From the NCBI GenBank assembly GCA_000181795.3, contig CM012953.1, forward strand, positions 15,472,232 through 15,536,231: a DNA stretch of 64,000 nt. Reading direction: 5' to 3'. Position numbers and translations under genes: made by a program. The notes below the pieces were generated by a model. That model was not told where the DNA came from. It searched no databases and was given only the letters and a program-made list of their open reading frames with translations. Positions 35,801 through 50,290 of this stretch are shown here, piece after piece. Position 1 is the stretch's first letter. Every line of letters begins with the position of its first letter. This DNA is from Trichinella spiralis (taxonomy: Eukaryota; Nematoda; Enoplea; Trichinellida; Trichinellidae).

Positions 35801-38062
35801 CGACGTGGTCGACGTTCCCGCTTCCTCAACCATGGTCTGGTGCTGTTGGTCATCGTCATCTCCGGCCGCGGTCGACGACCCATCCAAGCCGGCTGACGTC
35901 ATCAACTTCCGACTGGCGGCAACACGCCTGTGGAAACAGCCAACTCGTTTGGGAGACACGTCGGACGACTTGCATTTGGATGCGAACCGAACCGAACCGG
36001 CGGCACCGGTGCCACAACAACTCGTCGACTGACCCACACTGCAACAGCAACGTTCCCGCTGACCAGGGTCGACGATGTTCCACGAGCCGGCCAAGCCGAA
36101 GGAATCGGATTCACCGGCGCTCGGCGACGTCGGCCCGCTCTGCCTCCGCTGGTGGCACATCAAATTTTCCATCGTCTTTTCGCACAACCACTGCCTGAAG
36201 CCGGCTAACAAGCTACCAGGCTGCTGTGGACTGGTCGCCACGTTGTCAGGGTCGACCACGCATACGAATCGTGTGGGCACTTTCAAACGCACGCCGCACA
36301 CGAACACATCCATCATCTTGGGAAGCTTGTCGGCGGTGGTCGTGGTGGTGCTGCTGCTGCTGTTCGCCTCTTTGAACGGCGACCCAGAGCCAACGCCCGT
36401 CGTCGACTCGGCGCCACCACTATCCAACGAAGCGTAAAATCTGCACCAGTCCTTCCAAAGCTGCTGCTGAAATTGGCTTTCGCCAGGCTCCGACGCTTTG
36501 TCCGGGTCGAAAACAAGCTCACCGCTCAACGACCACGGCGACAACAATACCGGCAGCTTGCGGTTTGCCAACATCAACTGACGACAAAGTCGATAAACCG
36601 GCACATGCCTCTGCACGGATACCGTAACGCAAACATTATTTTCACCGTGAACAAAAAATGACAAAGAAAACGCAATCACATATCTGAAAATTTAATAATC
36701 AAATGAATGAATAATGAAATAAATTTAAGAACAAAAGAGGAGAACTCAATCCTACTTTGGACGGTTGGATTTGTTTTTCGTCTTGGGATAATTCAGTGGA
36801 TTTACATACCAGTTTCCGAATCGCAAAAAATTTGCATTTAATAATACCCTGCAAAATGGAAAATATATGCTAAGGAATGGATTTAAAACAAAAATAAACA
36901 CAAATTTGCCAACATTAAAGTATATTTACAATGAAGAACAAATTATTGCAATTATCAAAATACATTTTACAATGATTATTTGTCAACTGATTTTCTCACA
37001 ATCTACAATTATCGTTATTAATTATATACGTAGTAGATGTACATTTCTTTGTTTAATCTTCAAGTACAGCTTTCAATTAAAAGTATGCATGAGATGTTTC
37101 CAGCGATTATTAGCATTATTTTACACATTTCAAATGGAAATAAAAATTAAAAATTTGAATACACAGCAGCAAATTTGCAAAGTACTAAATATTTATTTGA
37201 TCACGCCTATCGTTGGTCTGTTTATTCAGCTGGTTGAAAAATTATTGATTAACAACGACAGTGATGTAAAATGATTGAAATGTGGCAAAGAATTTGAAAC
37301 TGCCTTGCCATGAAGAATGTTCTTGCATTTTTCTCAAATCAAAGAAAAATTCAGCAACCGTTTTATTTATATTTTCGTAGACACCAGCTTTACCAGCTCA
37401 AAGATAAAAATGCCAGTTCATGCAGCTAGTAATTTCAACGAAAAAAATACAGAATACAAAATACCACCAACCGTGATTAACTAGACTGACAGCTTCGGAT
37501 AATTTACATAACAGATTAGACAAAATTTCTGTTACTTTCACAAATTACTTCTCATTCAAGTTTACTTGAACGGCAGCAAATGGAAGAAAATTAAAATAAT
37601 TTAACATCAATGCAACATCGGTTTCTGTTTAATGTTAAAAAATATGAAAATTTACCTGTCAATCTGATTGTGCAATGCTTTGAAAAGCATTGTACGTGTT
37701 TCATATTCGACTCCTTTTTCCCAAGAACCTTCTTCGATTTCTAAAAAAATACATGATTTAATATATAATAATAATAATAATAACAAATATTAATAATAAC
37801 ACTCACTTGTAAGACCTGTACAAAGTAAAGCCCAATCCGGCTCATCGCCGTACCAAAATATCCAAAGCTCTTTTTCGACAGCCAGACGCAAATCGACTCT
37901 GTTCGACGAGTGCACTGGTGGTGCACGTCTCCAGACGCACAAAAATCCCTGCGTAACGCAACGTCCATAACCGCACAGTACGGCATCATCGGGAATATCA
38001 GCGTACACAATGGACGAATTGCTACAACACCAGCGGCACCACTTCAGCCCGTTTAATTCGGT
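29803..38062 (-). CDS. MED13: Mediator complex subunit 13 (5' exon not found)
   Basis: MED13 is the large subunit that ties the CDK8 kinase module to core Mediator in the nucleus. Nine minus-strand exons join in frame: 37807-38062, 37656-37740, 36756-36848, 34960-36683, 34758-34897, 33691-34694, 30555-33627, 30271-30477 and 29803-30216. They give 2331 residues (human about 2170). The N-terminal domain shows [48 protein letters not shown] and [10 protein letters not shown]. Exon 6 has IYPTPPS. Exon 7 carries the C-terminal half: CNMNIRG, CTCGFSA, the PIWI-like region with [12 protein letters not shown] and [10 protein letters not shown], then [16 protein letters not shown]. The end is [17 protein letters not shown] and the stop at 29803. 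Low-complexity Gln, His, Asn and Gly runs lie in different exons. The first visible exon starts in phase 0 at a TTTAG acceptor and has no Met, so a 5' exon lies beyond 38062. Confidence 0.95.
33085..33123 (-). repeat. (GGN)n tract encoding poly-Gly in MED13
   Basis: GCC/ACC-type triplets on the plus strand encode about 13 glycines in exon 7. The mixed GGC/GGT codons indicate an older, partly degenerated run. Confidence 0.9.
34024..34075 (-). repeat. (CAY)n tract encoding poly-His in MED13
   Basis: CAC and CAT codons encode about 17 consecutive histidines in exon 6. Confidence 0.92.
34533..34572 (-). repeat. (AAY)n tract encoding poly-Asn in MED13
   Basis: An AAC block followed by an AAT block encodes about 13 asparagines near the start of exon 6, flanked by Ser and Thr runs. 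Confidence 0.9.
35318..35369 (-). repeat. (CAR)n tract encoding poly-Gln in MED13
   Basis: CAG and CAA codons encode about 17 glutamines in exon 4. Confidence 0.92.
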
Positions 38063-41000
38063 CTAAATTCAATTTCATCCTCTATATATGCAGTATTTTG
38101 TTTTTCCATACAGCTTATTGGATTTTTTGAATTTTAATTCAATTATAAACTTCTCACACGCATAGAAAATATTTTTAACACTGCTTAATCTGTTTAATAT
38201 GTGAAATTATTCAATAAAATGAACCTTTTAACTTTTCTTCCTTCTTCATTCTTGAAATTACACTCTATCATTTCACAACATAAGCAATAGAAAAAAAAGA
38301 CATATTCACAAATTATTTTACAACTTTGCCAACAAATAAAATTTCACAATTGGCCGTGCCACTTTTCACGTACGATGCAATCAATGCAACCAACAATGTT
38401 GATTATTGCACAACAGTTAATGAAATGCTTTCAAAATTATTAAAATTTGAACAATTGAAGAAAAACAAAATAGGACGAAAACTACAATTTATTATAAAAA
38501 TTAATTCGCAAACAATTAAACAATCATACTCATTTCAGTTTATATATTAGAATCTCATTCATCATAATCCAACGTAAACAACAAATTACAAATTTATGAA
38601 AAATGTTCGTTTATTTTTGTTAAGAAAAAATAAATACATCAATAGAAGATCATCTGAGCATATTAAATGTCAAATTCAGCATGCAAAATATACACACGGC
38701 TGCTGTTCATCATAAACATGAAAAATAAAAACATGCAAATTCCAACACAATTCAGAAAACAATTTACAGGTGCTTTTTCATGCATAGGTGGCTGGTGAAA
38801 AAATAATTATCAACAATAATAGGCAGTATGTTGCTATAAAAATCCCCGACGCGGCTAAATTTGCAAGCTCATTCATTCGAACAATTATTAATTGCACTGC
38901 ACTAAGCAACACTGAACTCGATGATCTCGCAACGCCAAACACCGGAGAGATCAATAAAAATAAAAGCACAAGCAAATCTGATAAACCTTTGCAAAAAGAA
39001 CATTAACGTTTTATAGCATTTTATTAATAATATGAAAAAAAATATTAAATTTAAAAACAGTACACAAATATAAACTGACAATCAGCTGTATTCACAATAA
39101 AAAAGAAATTTTCATTTCAAACAAACAAACAAACAAACAAATGACCCAACGTCAGTATAGACGAGAGAACTGTTTACTTTGGAAGATTCGCGGATTGAAT
39201 TAAAAATTTTCAATTCTGCAATCATCCATCTCTTTGTAAACAATATTAATAATAAAAGGGAAATTTTTTCAACCGAAAAAAACAAACAAACAAAAAAACA
39301 ATCTTCTAACGTACATTTATTTGCTTTTTTAGCAAACAAATCGCGAAGGTGGCCAGAAGATGTTGCAAATATGCAACAGCTAGAAGCGGATGATTAAGCA
39401 CTGAGTGAATCCACGAGACAAAAAAAAGCTGGCACACATACAATGAAAATATGCACTGCAGAAAACAACAACAACATTTTCGTCTATCAAAGTTGAAGGT
39501 GATCTTCATACTTTCTGTACTGTTTGTTTTGCACGAAATATTTTTTTTTAAAAAAAAAGCTACAACAACACGAAGATGCGTATTTGAATTTTTGTGATTG
39601 GATAACAATAATTGAATTAAAATTAAAATTAAAAAATAAACATTCATTTAAATTAAATAAAGTAATATTGAAATTAATTCGTTGTTCAATGACCCTCAAG
39701 GTATGAAGTCGAGCAAAAATGGCGCGTGATTGAGATGAGTGAAGAAAACAGGAAAATTGCACGCCAATACACCGCCATCACCATCACCACCACCACCACC
39801 ATCACCACCACTAATACTACTAGCGGGAAAATTGGAAAAGCATTATCTAAACAGGCCAGTGTGCAGGCAGTGCAGGTTGACGTGAAAAACGGGGTTACAT
39901 GTGGCCAAGAACACACCGAAACGGCCGTTCGTTAATTTACCAAGAGAACGGCTTTAACGATCTGTCGTCAAGTTAAATTCAGTCTACTGTACATTATTAA
40001 TAAGTAAATAAATAAACATCAATAACGACGACATTAAAAACAACAACAAATTTAAATATTTCCACCCACTCACAGTACAGTGAAAATAATAATAATAATA
40101 GCAATGATGATGATCAATTTCTTCCGGGATGAAAAAAAAAAACAAATATAAACTGATGATTGTAACATTGACAAACTTCCACCCAGAGAAGGAAAAGCAG
40201 AAAATACATTCAATAAACAATAATAACAAAGCAGACAAAGTTATCGATAAACTGGCACGTGATTACAATTAAAAAAAATTATTCAGACATTTGCGCTGAC
40301 GACTGCTGAGACTCATCATAACTGACAGCAATCATTAAGCAGATGTACAGATGTCGTATAGAAAGCTGCTATATGGCTGAATCAAACCACCACACACAGT
40401 GTTGTGTTCAAGCAAGAAGCGGTAAACAGATTTGAAAAATTTACACTTGCCCCATTGTAAAGCTCTCAACTATATTTCGCACCTATATTAGACGCACAAT
40501 TTCTCCACATTCTACATTTGCATCAACAGATTAGACATAAAAGCATCAGAAACACGCGACACGATGTAGCTGTGATAAACAAATCACATGAAGACAAGTT
40601 TACTACACTCGTGCCTGGTACAATTTGGAAGTCATCAAATTTTGATCACCAAGATCAAAAATGTTGCGCATTTTACTCATAAATTCAACGTTGAAATTTT
40701 TCAACACACCACTGCGAATATTGTAAAAGAATCATTTTCCTTTTCAATTCGACGGAACAAATTTCTACGCGAAAGCGGCAAAGTAAAATTGAAACAAAAT
40801 ACAGCTGTATCGCCCACACAAATAACACATTCGAAGTAGACAAGTGGAAAATATTTTTTTAAAAAATTTCACAAATCAAAGACCACTTTATGCACATTAG
40901 ATAAATTAAATCAAAAACAATTACTTACAAGTACAAAAACGTTCGTATGGCAATCCTCCAGAGAAGCGCCATTGGTAGAATTTAAATTTACATGTGACAT

Positions 41001-41970
41001 TTCACAGAGCAGACGTTTTCGAATGTGGAGAACTAAAGCACATCATAATCTCCACTTTCTTGCTAAAAACTTAATTAGCGACCATACGCAGGGCGAAATT
41101 CAGAGGCTTACCATAATAAATGACAATCAAGGTAACTCTACAAAACGGTTCAAAATGCAAAATTATTTTCAAATGTGAAATTCAAAATGCTCCAGAAATT
41201 AATGCACATATTTATATCCATTTATAATTTCGTACAATTATACGAACTGTGCGTTTGTTTTATTAACCTGTCACCTCTGACCTATTACAGAATAGATTAC
41301 TGTAATATTTTGACCGTATGGTTTAAGTGATGAAATTATGACAGCATAAATGAATTTACTCATATTATTTGTGCAAAGTTTTTTTTTAATAAAAGTATTT
41401 ATATTTTACGTTATCATATTTTCAATTTCATTCTTCTACCTACCTGTTCACGTAGACAAACAGTGCTACTTTAGCAGTAAATTATCATCAGTGTAACCTA
41501 ATTAAATCGCTGGCAATTTTTATTCAATAAATAAAATATTTACACAATTGTTTGCATTATTTTTAACTTTTTTACTTTACGCAATGTTATCACGTGCTTG
41601 AAACAGTCTAAAATCAAATAACTTCAATTGACAGTAGGGAAAATTGCAACACAACGATAAATCAGTGATAACGATTAATATATCGATAAATATTCGCCAG
41701 ATCGTACTGTAGAAGTTACCTTCACATAATTAAAAGTTGGAAGGGTGCTACGTCAGCTGCACAATTTCACTTTGTGTGAATTGCATTATCAAAACGTCAC
41801 ACGGAATTTTTCAAAATCCACCCATTTTTTTTATTTTTTGCTTTTGTATTTTTTTCGTTACATTTTTTGAATATCGAGATGTTTAACCGTGAAATTTAGC
41901 GCTTATTGCATTTTAATTGCATCGTGACAAATGTGAATTTTCAAAAAACATTACAGATAGTTTTTCGAAC
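38063..41970. other. MED13 5' region / ECHS1 upstream; A-rich on the plus strand
   Basis: This should contain the missing MED13 first exon, its promoter and a long first intron, plus the ECHS1 promoter. The plus strand is A-rich, meaning T-rich on the minus strand as in other introns here, which fits transcription leftward. No exon could be placed with a start codon, donor and family match together. Simple repeats (CAAA)n at 39119-39140 and (CAY)n at 39775-39812 are present. Confidence 0.45.
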
Positions 41971-44124
<2,154 letters not shown>

Positions 44125-44404
44125 AAAGCACCTACACTTCTTTTATTTAAATTAGCATAAATCTCGCTTGCATACCTCGTCATTAAAAGAATTGTGATTA
44201 TTTTGGGTAGTGAAAATTTGGAAATTGAATGGCACTAGCTTGGCGAATTTGGTTGCAGTTAGATTAAGAGATTCAAGTTTTTCTATTTCAATTCACGCTG
44301 TCAGGCAGTTCAATTTTCTAACCAAAGTGATTTTTCAGTCTGTCAAGCTTGCATTTCAATGATGAAAAATATAGAGTACGCTTACAGTGCAATAAGAATT
44401 ATTC

Positions 44405-44410
44405 AATAAA
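44405..44410 (+). terminator. Poly(A) signal of ECHS1
   Basis: AATAAA lies 280 bases past the stop. A minus-strand AATAAA (TTTATT at 44470-44475) serves the convergent LOTUS-Tudor gene. Confidence 0.5.
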
Positions 44411-44749
44411 ATAATATTGGCATATAAATTTGTGTAACATTCATTTTTACAGTTATTCATTATGTGTTATTTATTTATATAATCGATAATTGAAGGGAAA
44501 AATCTTATTTACATTTTTTATGCAGCATGTTTGCTCACTAGATTAACAGAATGTTATTATTAATTATTATTATTCGTTAAACGCCAAAAATTTGTCGGAT
44601 CGAACAATTACAATTGAAAAGAATTCATTTTTATTCTGATAAATAAATATCTACATGGCATAAATCATTCACCGGACTCTAATCTACTGTTATTTAAGCT
44701 GAATAATAATAATAATAATAATAGATTTCAAATTTTACCTTCCCAAAAT

Positions 44750-46687
44750 TCACAGGATAGAAGCAAAACCTTTTTCGACCAGATTCGAATTAATTTCCAA
44801 AGAATCGTCGTCACTTTTTAAAACAACACTCATAAATGGCAGAAGAAATCCAAAGTCGGATTCGGCAAAATACTGCTGCTTGACAATGGCGTTGAATAAT
44901 TTATCACGAAGTGCATTTTTCACATAATTGATCGTTCCATCAGTCCATTTTCCATCGTCACTGGATACCCCCAGACCGTCCAATTTGCAGTCGATGCTCA
45001 AAGCCATCATCGATTCAAATTCCACCGGAAGTTGACGTACAAAACTGAAGCTAACGGTAACTATACAACCAAAGTCGATCAAACGAAACATCACCCTGCT
45101 GCCTTCTAATTTTCCTACGCAAAGTCCACGATAACACGACGTACTTGCATTGCACGCATGCAGACCACAACGACAAAGCATTTCTCTGCACATAACGGCA
45201 TACAATTTTCCACAATAAATTTCATTCTAAATCCAAAAAAAATACTGATAATTAAAATCACCTAAATCAAAAAAATTAATAAATAAACCATAAAAACTGG
45301 ATCCATATGGGCAACTGATTCAAACAGTGTCTGTGTCATACAACATCTTTCATTGTCAAAACTTCTCGGAAACAAAGAAAATAATGATGGAGTTTCAATG
45401 TGAAGAATAGAGGCTGGAAACTGAGTCTGAAAAGTGGCATAACATCGGATCTGCATTTCATATGGATGAATATAGTGGCCCAAATCGGCATATGAGAAAG
45501 TCTCTCTAAAACTGAAAACAACAAATATATATATATATATGCTCTGTTTAAAAAAAATTTAAATTTAATTTTAAAATCAATACTTCTTCATTTCCCTCAA
45601 AACACTAAATACATCCGATGGTCCCATTTTTTTAATGGTGGCCACGGTACTGTTGTCCGGAATCAAACTGAGTTGCCTAAAATACAAACTTTTTATGTGT
45701 AACATCTTCAGCGTAAAGTAACATTAAAAAAACGACTGCTGTTCTTCTAGTTGTTCAATCGGATTAGTTTCAGTTTCAGTAATTGCTCTTTCAGATGGTC
45801 TACTGGCCGCATTTGCATTCCTTTTCGGTGGTGCATAATCACAGCTGAAAATTAAAAACAAATAAATGATTAAAAATTTATTATAAAATTTTGAAATACC
45901 AATATTGGCTTCTCTTATAATAATCTTTACATCGTTCTCGGTTCACGATATTTTCCACTAATGAAGACTGTCCATCAGACTTCGCAATGTACAACAGCGA
46001 ACCTTCAACATCACTAAAAGAAATTTTTCAAACAAATAAACTGTCCTCAAAAAATGCACAACTGTCTACATGTACAAGATTTTTTGTAAAAGCATTTCAA
46101 TATTCTGTTTAAGTTCACTGTTCAATTTTAATCACCATCATCATCATCATCAATGCTACATACATTATTTAAAAAAATAAATCAAAATCATCCATCGCTA
46201 AATTATAAATCTTAAATTTTATTTTCATTTTATACCATGCTTTTAATATAATCAAAATAAATTACAGAAAAAACGTTAACTCAGTTAAACAACAGTTGAG
46301 AACAAATTGTACTAATGAATTTCATATATTTACATAGACAAATTTTATTCCTTAATTAAAATTTTCAAAAATACACTAAAAAAAATAACAAACTAATAAA
46401 AAAAGGTATGCTTCAGTTGCATTATAACAATTTATATTATGATGACTGTTCATCTACTGCATTGTTTGAAATTTTTATGAAATAAAAATCTTATACCATT
46501 TTATCTGATATAAATTCGGTGCAGTAGCCATAAAATCTGTTAGTGACGTAAAACCATAATTTTCAAATGGAATATCGTATCCAGCAAAGTATTTAAATTC
46601 TGATGTCAATTCCTGTTCAGTCGCACCATTTAAAAATGTTTTCAATACTGCATATATTCTTCTGTGCAGCGAACTCGTATCACTCAT
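44750..46687 (-). CDS. LOTUS (OST-HTH) plus Tudor domain protein, TDRD5/TDRD7-like
   Basis: Proteins with these domains organise germ granules and the piRNA machinery: LOTUS binds Vasa-type helicases or RNA, and Tudor binds methyl-arginine. Six minus-strand exons, 46497-46687, 45900-46013, 45737-45844, 45584-45676, 45289-45511 and 44750-45226, keep frame and give 401 residues. The LOTUS domain spans about 5-90: LHRRIYAVLKTF, GATEQELTSEFK, GYDIPFENYGFTSLTDFM and LYQI, then VEGSLLYIAKSDG. A charged linker follows. One extended-Tudor unit lies in the last two exons, with EIYCGKLYAVMC and RVMFRLIDFGCIVTV. The usual DYGN aromatic-cage motif reads DFGC, so ligand binding may be altered. It is far shorter than animal TDRD5 or TDRD7 (about 1000 residues). 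Two introns have weak donors (GTCGTT and GTTTAT). The homologue name is inferred from domain order. Confidence 0.8.
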
Positions 46688-48648
46688 TTTATCTAAAAAA
46701 CAAACATAATATTCAACATTTTGTCAGTAAAAGTATAAATAAATTCACTTTAAAATATTGTCTATTCAGACTAGAAAATAAAGACGTTTATTTAAAGCTA
46801 TATGGAAAATGACAAACATACAATTTCAACATGTAAATATGTCAGCATTACATACAACACAATCACGCTTTTAACAATTAAAATAAACATTATTTATTAA
46901 GAAAGATCATTTCAAAAAGATTAATAAAGATTAATTGAAAACAAATAATTAAATTCATTAAATTAAATTAAATTAAATTACATTACGTTACTTACATTGC
47001 ATATAATGAAATATATTACTGTATTTGTTTGATTTATGTAATACTATGTAATATATTAAATTTGAGAATAATGAAGCTAAATAAATAATATTTAAAATAC
47101 TAATTCAGCTGGTCAGTTTATCTACAACAGATTACTACTGTCAAAAGAGAAAACAGCAAGCAAAGCAAGACAAAAAAACAATTAACAGCTACGACTATTT
47201 GGGTTACTGTGACTACAAAAAATATAATTAAAGTTCATTTCACTGCGTAAAATCATTTCAAAAACATTTTTAATATTCAAAATATATTCAATTATTACTT
47301 AAAAATAATTTAATTTCTGATGCATTTATTTAGTTGAATCAATTACAGATTAGTGTTTAATGCTTATTAAACATAATTATAAGTTGCATAATTTAGATTT
47401 CGTTTGAAAACTCTAAATTTTACAATTATTGCAGTGAAATTCATATAGCTAAAATAGTGTTTTGTCAAATAAATTGCACAATTTTTTCCATAAATATCTG
47501 ACTAAAAAACTTTTTCTACAGTATTTCTGTTGAACTTAAAAATCAAACAGTAGACATTCAAAAATTTCTGTTGTTCGATAAATTGATTCGCACAGTTTTA
47601 GCAAGTTCGACAATTGTATGTATGCAGTTGTGCTTACAATTGAGCATAAAATTCTCCATTATTTTCTATATTTGATTACAAAGTCGATCACTATTCTTCT
47701 TTCGATCAGGATATTTTTTGATCGTTGTTATGGTAATTTTGAGCAATCCTTGTTTATTGATTTGATAAATTGCTTCTGCTTAAGCCAATACATCGCGATC
47801 ATGCACAGAAAAGTATTAGAATGGAATTTTTTTTTATTTTAATATTTTTGCTTTTAAAATGACATGTAACCTGATTAATTCGTGTGTAGTATAATTGGTG
47901 CTTTTGAAGCGTTTCTCGGAGAAACAGACCTGCGAATGGTGAGCAAATCTTTGTAGTTGTAGACAAAGCGGTCTGAAATCGACGTGCAAATTGATTCGGC
48001 CAAAGCGGCAGTTTGCCTACGCCGACGGAACTCGATTCACAAGCAATCAGCAAAGTCAACAACACGCTGCACGCTTCTTTTCATAGGATTTCCAACGAAC
48101 AACAAGCACTGTATTACTCATGGCAAGCAATGAATGAGCAATTTTCAATTCAGCTATCACTATTCACTTCGTCTTTTTCGATTGTATTTTTCTTTGATGA
48201 TTGATTTTTAAATATTATCCAGCCATTTCTGAATGATAATATAGTAATAATTGTTGTCGTTGTCGTTGTTGTCTGTACTTCTGGTTTGGTTGAGAAGAAA
48301 TAACAAAGATGGAGACAATGTTAAAGAAAACGGAAACACTTGGCCCCGATGGTGTTGAATACTACTATTCTGACCCGGTTTACTTTTTTATTCGTCGTGT
48401 ATACTTTTGGAAAAGCAGAGAGTGAAAGGCAAAGTAAACAACAGCCAAGGTTACACAAAAAAGATCTTGACAACTGATCGCCAGAGCATAAGGACAGTAT
48501 TGGGCAAACAGCAACAACGACAACAACACAACAGACGACAGTTGAGTTTCATCTTACCAATAAGCAAACGAATGAGCATGACACGAAGATTTTCTTTCTA
48601 AGTCGATATTGCCTGTTCGCCGACACACCTGAAACTTTGCTCACCTTG
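46688..48648. other. Gene-poor A+T-rich stretch with one coding-like island
   Basis: This is mostly A+T-rich sequence with an (AAATT)n run at 46955-46980. Between about 47880 and 48065 the minus strand has a G+C-richer open frame (KLPLWPNQFARRFQTALS) without a start codon or clear splice borders. A 38-codon plus-strand frame opens at 48309. Neither is called as a gene. Confidence 0.35.
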
Positions 48649-48915
48649 TCAAAATCTAAGGCTGAGACGAAAGTTCCAGGCGCCAGGCAAAAGGCCTTCT
48701 TCCAAATAACAGCAATAAATACATTCTGGTCGAATAATATCAACTTCTCTCTTCTCGCTTGCATTAGCAAGTTTTTGAAAACGTTTCAATTGCTCATTCA
48801 TTCCAGTCTCGCTTATCGACCTCAAGCCGAAAGCAGGATCAATTTTCCACACACACGGCAACATGCAATCCATCTGTTGAGCAAATTGAAAATCACGCAA
48901 CTGAGGAACATCATC
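48649..48915 (-). other. Coding-like island, unrecognised (candidate exon)
   Basis: On the minus strand a CACTAG acceptor is followed by an open frame of about 88 codons with balanced, protein-like composition (DDVPQLRDFQFAQQ, KIDPAFGLRSISETG, EQLKRFQKLANASEKREV). A GACAAG/GTGAGC donor-like site at 48643-48654 is in a different frame. That means a boundary, a frameshift or an unrelated frame. No family is recognised. It could be one exon of an unseen gene or a decayed copy. Confidence 0.3.
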
Positions 48916-49134
48916 CTAGTGAATAAAATCAAAAAAGCTGTTCACATTAATACACATGCATTGACGACAAATATTCAAATTGTATAAAACATATTTCAAA
49001 TATAATAAAAACTTTCTTTCAGAACTCAGATGTCACGTCCACAACAACATTCACTGGCTTTGGTTAGAAATGAGCAGAAATTTTCGCTTGGCAACCAGTT
49101 GACAGAAGGTAAAGCGCGAGGGCGGCAGGTGTTG

Positions 49135-49312
49135 ATTGGCCAACCAAGAGTTTTGTCAACCAATGAGAGTTGTTTGACAAAAAGGAAAAAAATTATTGAA
49201 AAGAGGATTCAGACGTAGCGGTGCTAATGGCCGGTTGTCGATCGAAACGAAAATCGTTAACGGTTGATAAAATTAAAGCTGGAATAGCGCTCCAAGCGGC
49301 CTGCTGACGTCA
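49135..49312. promoter_or_regulatory. Promoter-like island: paired CCAAT boxes and a CRE
   Basis: An inverted CCAAT (ATTGG) at 49135-49139, a direct CCAAT at 49160-49164 and a palindromic cAMP-response element TGACGTCA at 49305-49312 fall within 180 bases of locally higher G+C. No adjacent start codon of a recognised gene was found. Confidence 0.35.
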
Positions 49313-50179
49313 TTGTCGTCGTCGTTGCATATCCAGCTCTGAACATGAAGTTGAGGCGCTTTCTAGAAAACATAATGCACGCACACACACGTACACAAAC
49401 ACTCAAATATCACCGGAGACAAACAACAAGAAAACTCGTGCTTTTTTTTTGAAAATTTCTTATAATTTTTCGTTTCTTTACTTTCGAAACTGAATGCTAT
49501 GTGACGCGTGCTCGAACACATCTCAAAAGCTGGACTCGCCTTTCTGCGCAATGTCAATCAAACTGCATGAACAACCCACCACACCACACTTACTGCTTAC
49601 TACTTACACTAGCTAGCAAAACAGCCGTGCCTAGCAACGCAGGGCGGCTAAAAATTTCATTTTGATCGATCTGATTCGTCAACGCTTTCCACAACTTCTG
49701 AAAAATATATTATTCTATCCTCCATTACGACCACCGTCAATGTTCCTCTTTTACAGATCAACGATTAAGAGAATCATCAGAAATTCAAAGTTGAAAAGAA
49801 CAAAAACTTCCAATTTAATCACTTCCAAAACAACAAATAATATGCACATCTATTATGCAAAAATATGTTCAGCAACAAACGAAATTCTCATCACCAGACT
49901 TGTTAGACACTTTGGAAGAAATCATTATTACACTTACCAGTTCAAATGCAATAAAAAACTGAAAATATACAAAAGTTCTGTAATGGCCATTTGAAAGTGG
50001 ATGAGAGAAAAGATAACATCAATTTATTTACTCATTTATTCATATAATTTAAATAAAAGTAAAGTTTACTAGTGACCAACAGATGATGAAAAAGAAACAG
50101 AGAAAAAGTGAATTTCAACTGAGAGACAAACTTTGGATTGAACCGATTGCGTTTGTGTAATCGACGGACGGAACGTCGA

Positions 50180-50290
50180 TTGAGAAACAAACGCATCACT
50201 TTATAATGGTAAATAGGTGGCGCTGACGTGCAACCAATCAGCGTTTACCGTCGGTTGCCAGGGGGCATTGCATCGGCAACAAATTTAACT
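50180..50290. promoter_or_regulatory. Promoter-like island with a CCAAT box
   Basis: CCAAT at 50234-50238 lies 5 bases after a TGACGTG half-CRE in a short G+C-rich island. The target gene is unknown. Confidence 0.3.

Noticed and set aside
39775-39812. CAY-repeat plus-strand frame (Thr/His-like)
   Set aside because: A simple repeat inside a non-coding A-rich stretch with no gene context.
39686-39935. Minus-strand frame with TACTLACLDN, thought to be the MED13 first exon
   Set aside because: It weakly resembles the expected N-terminal motif, but there is no donor in the required phase.
48013-48204. 63-codon plus-strand frame
   Set aside because: It overlaps the minus-strand coding-like patch, and neither has borders that support an exon.
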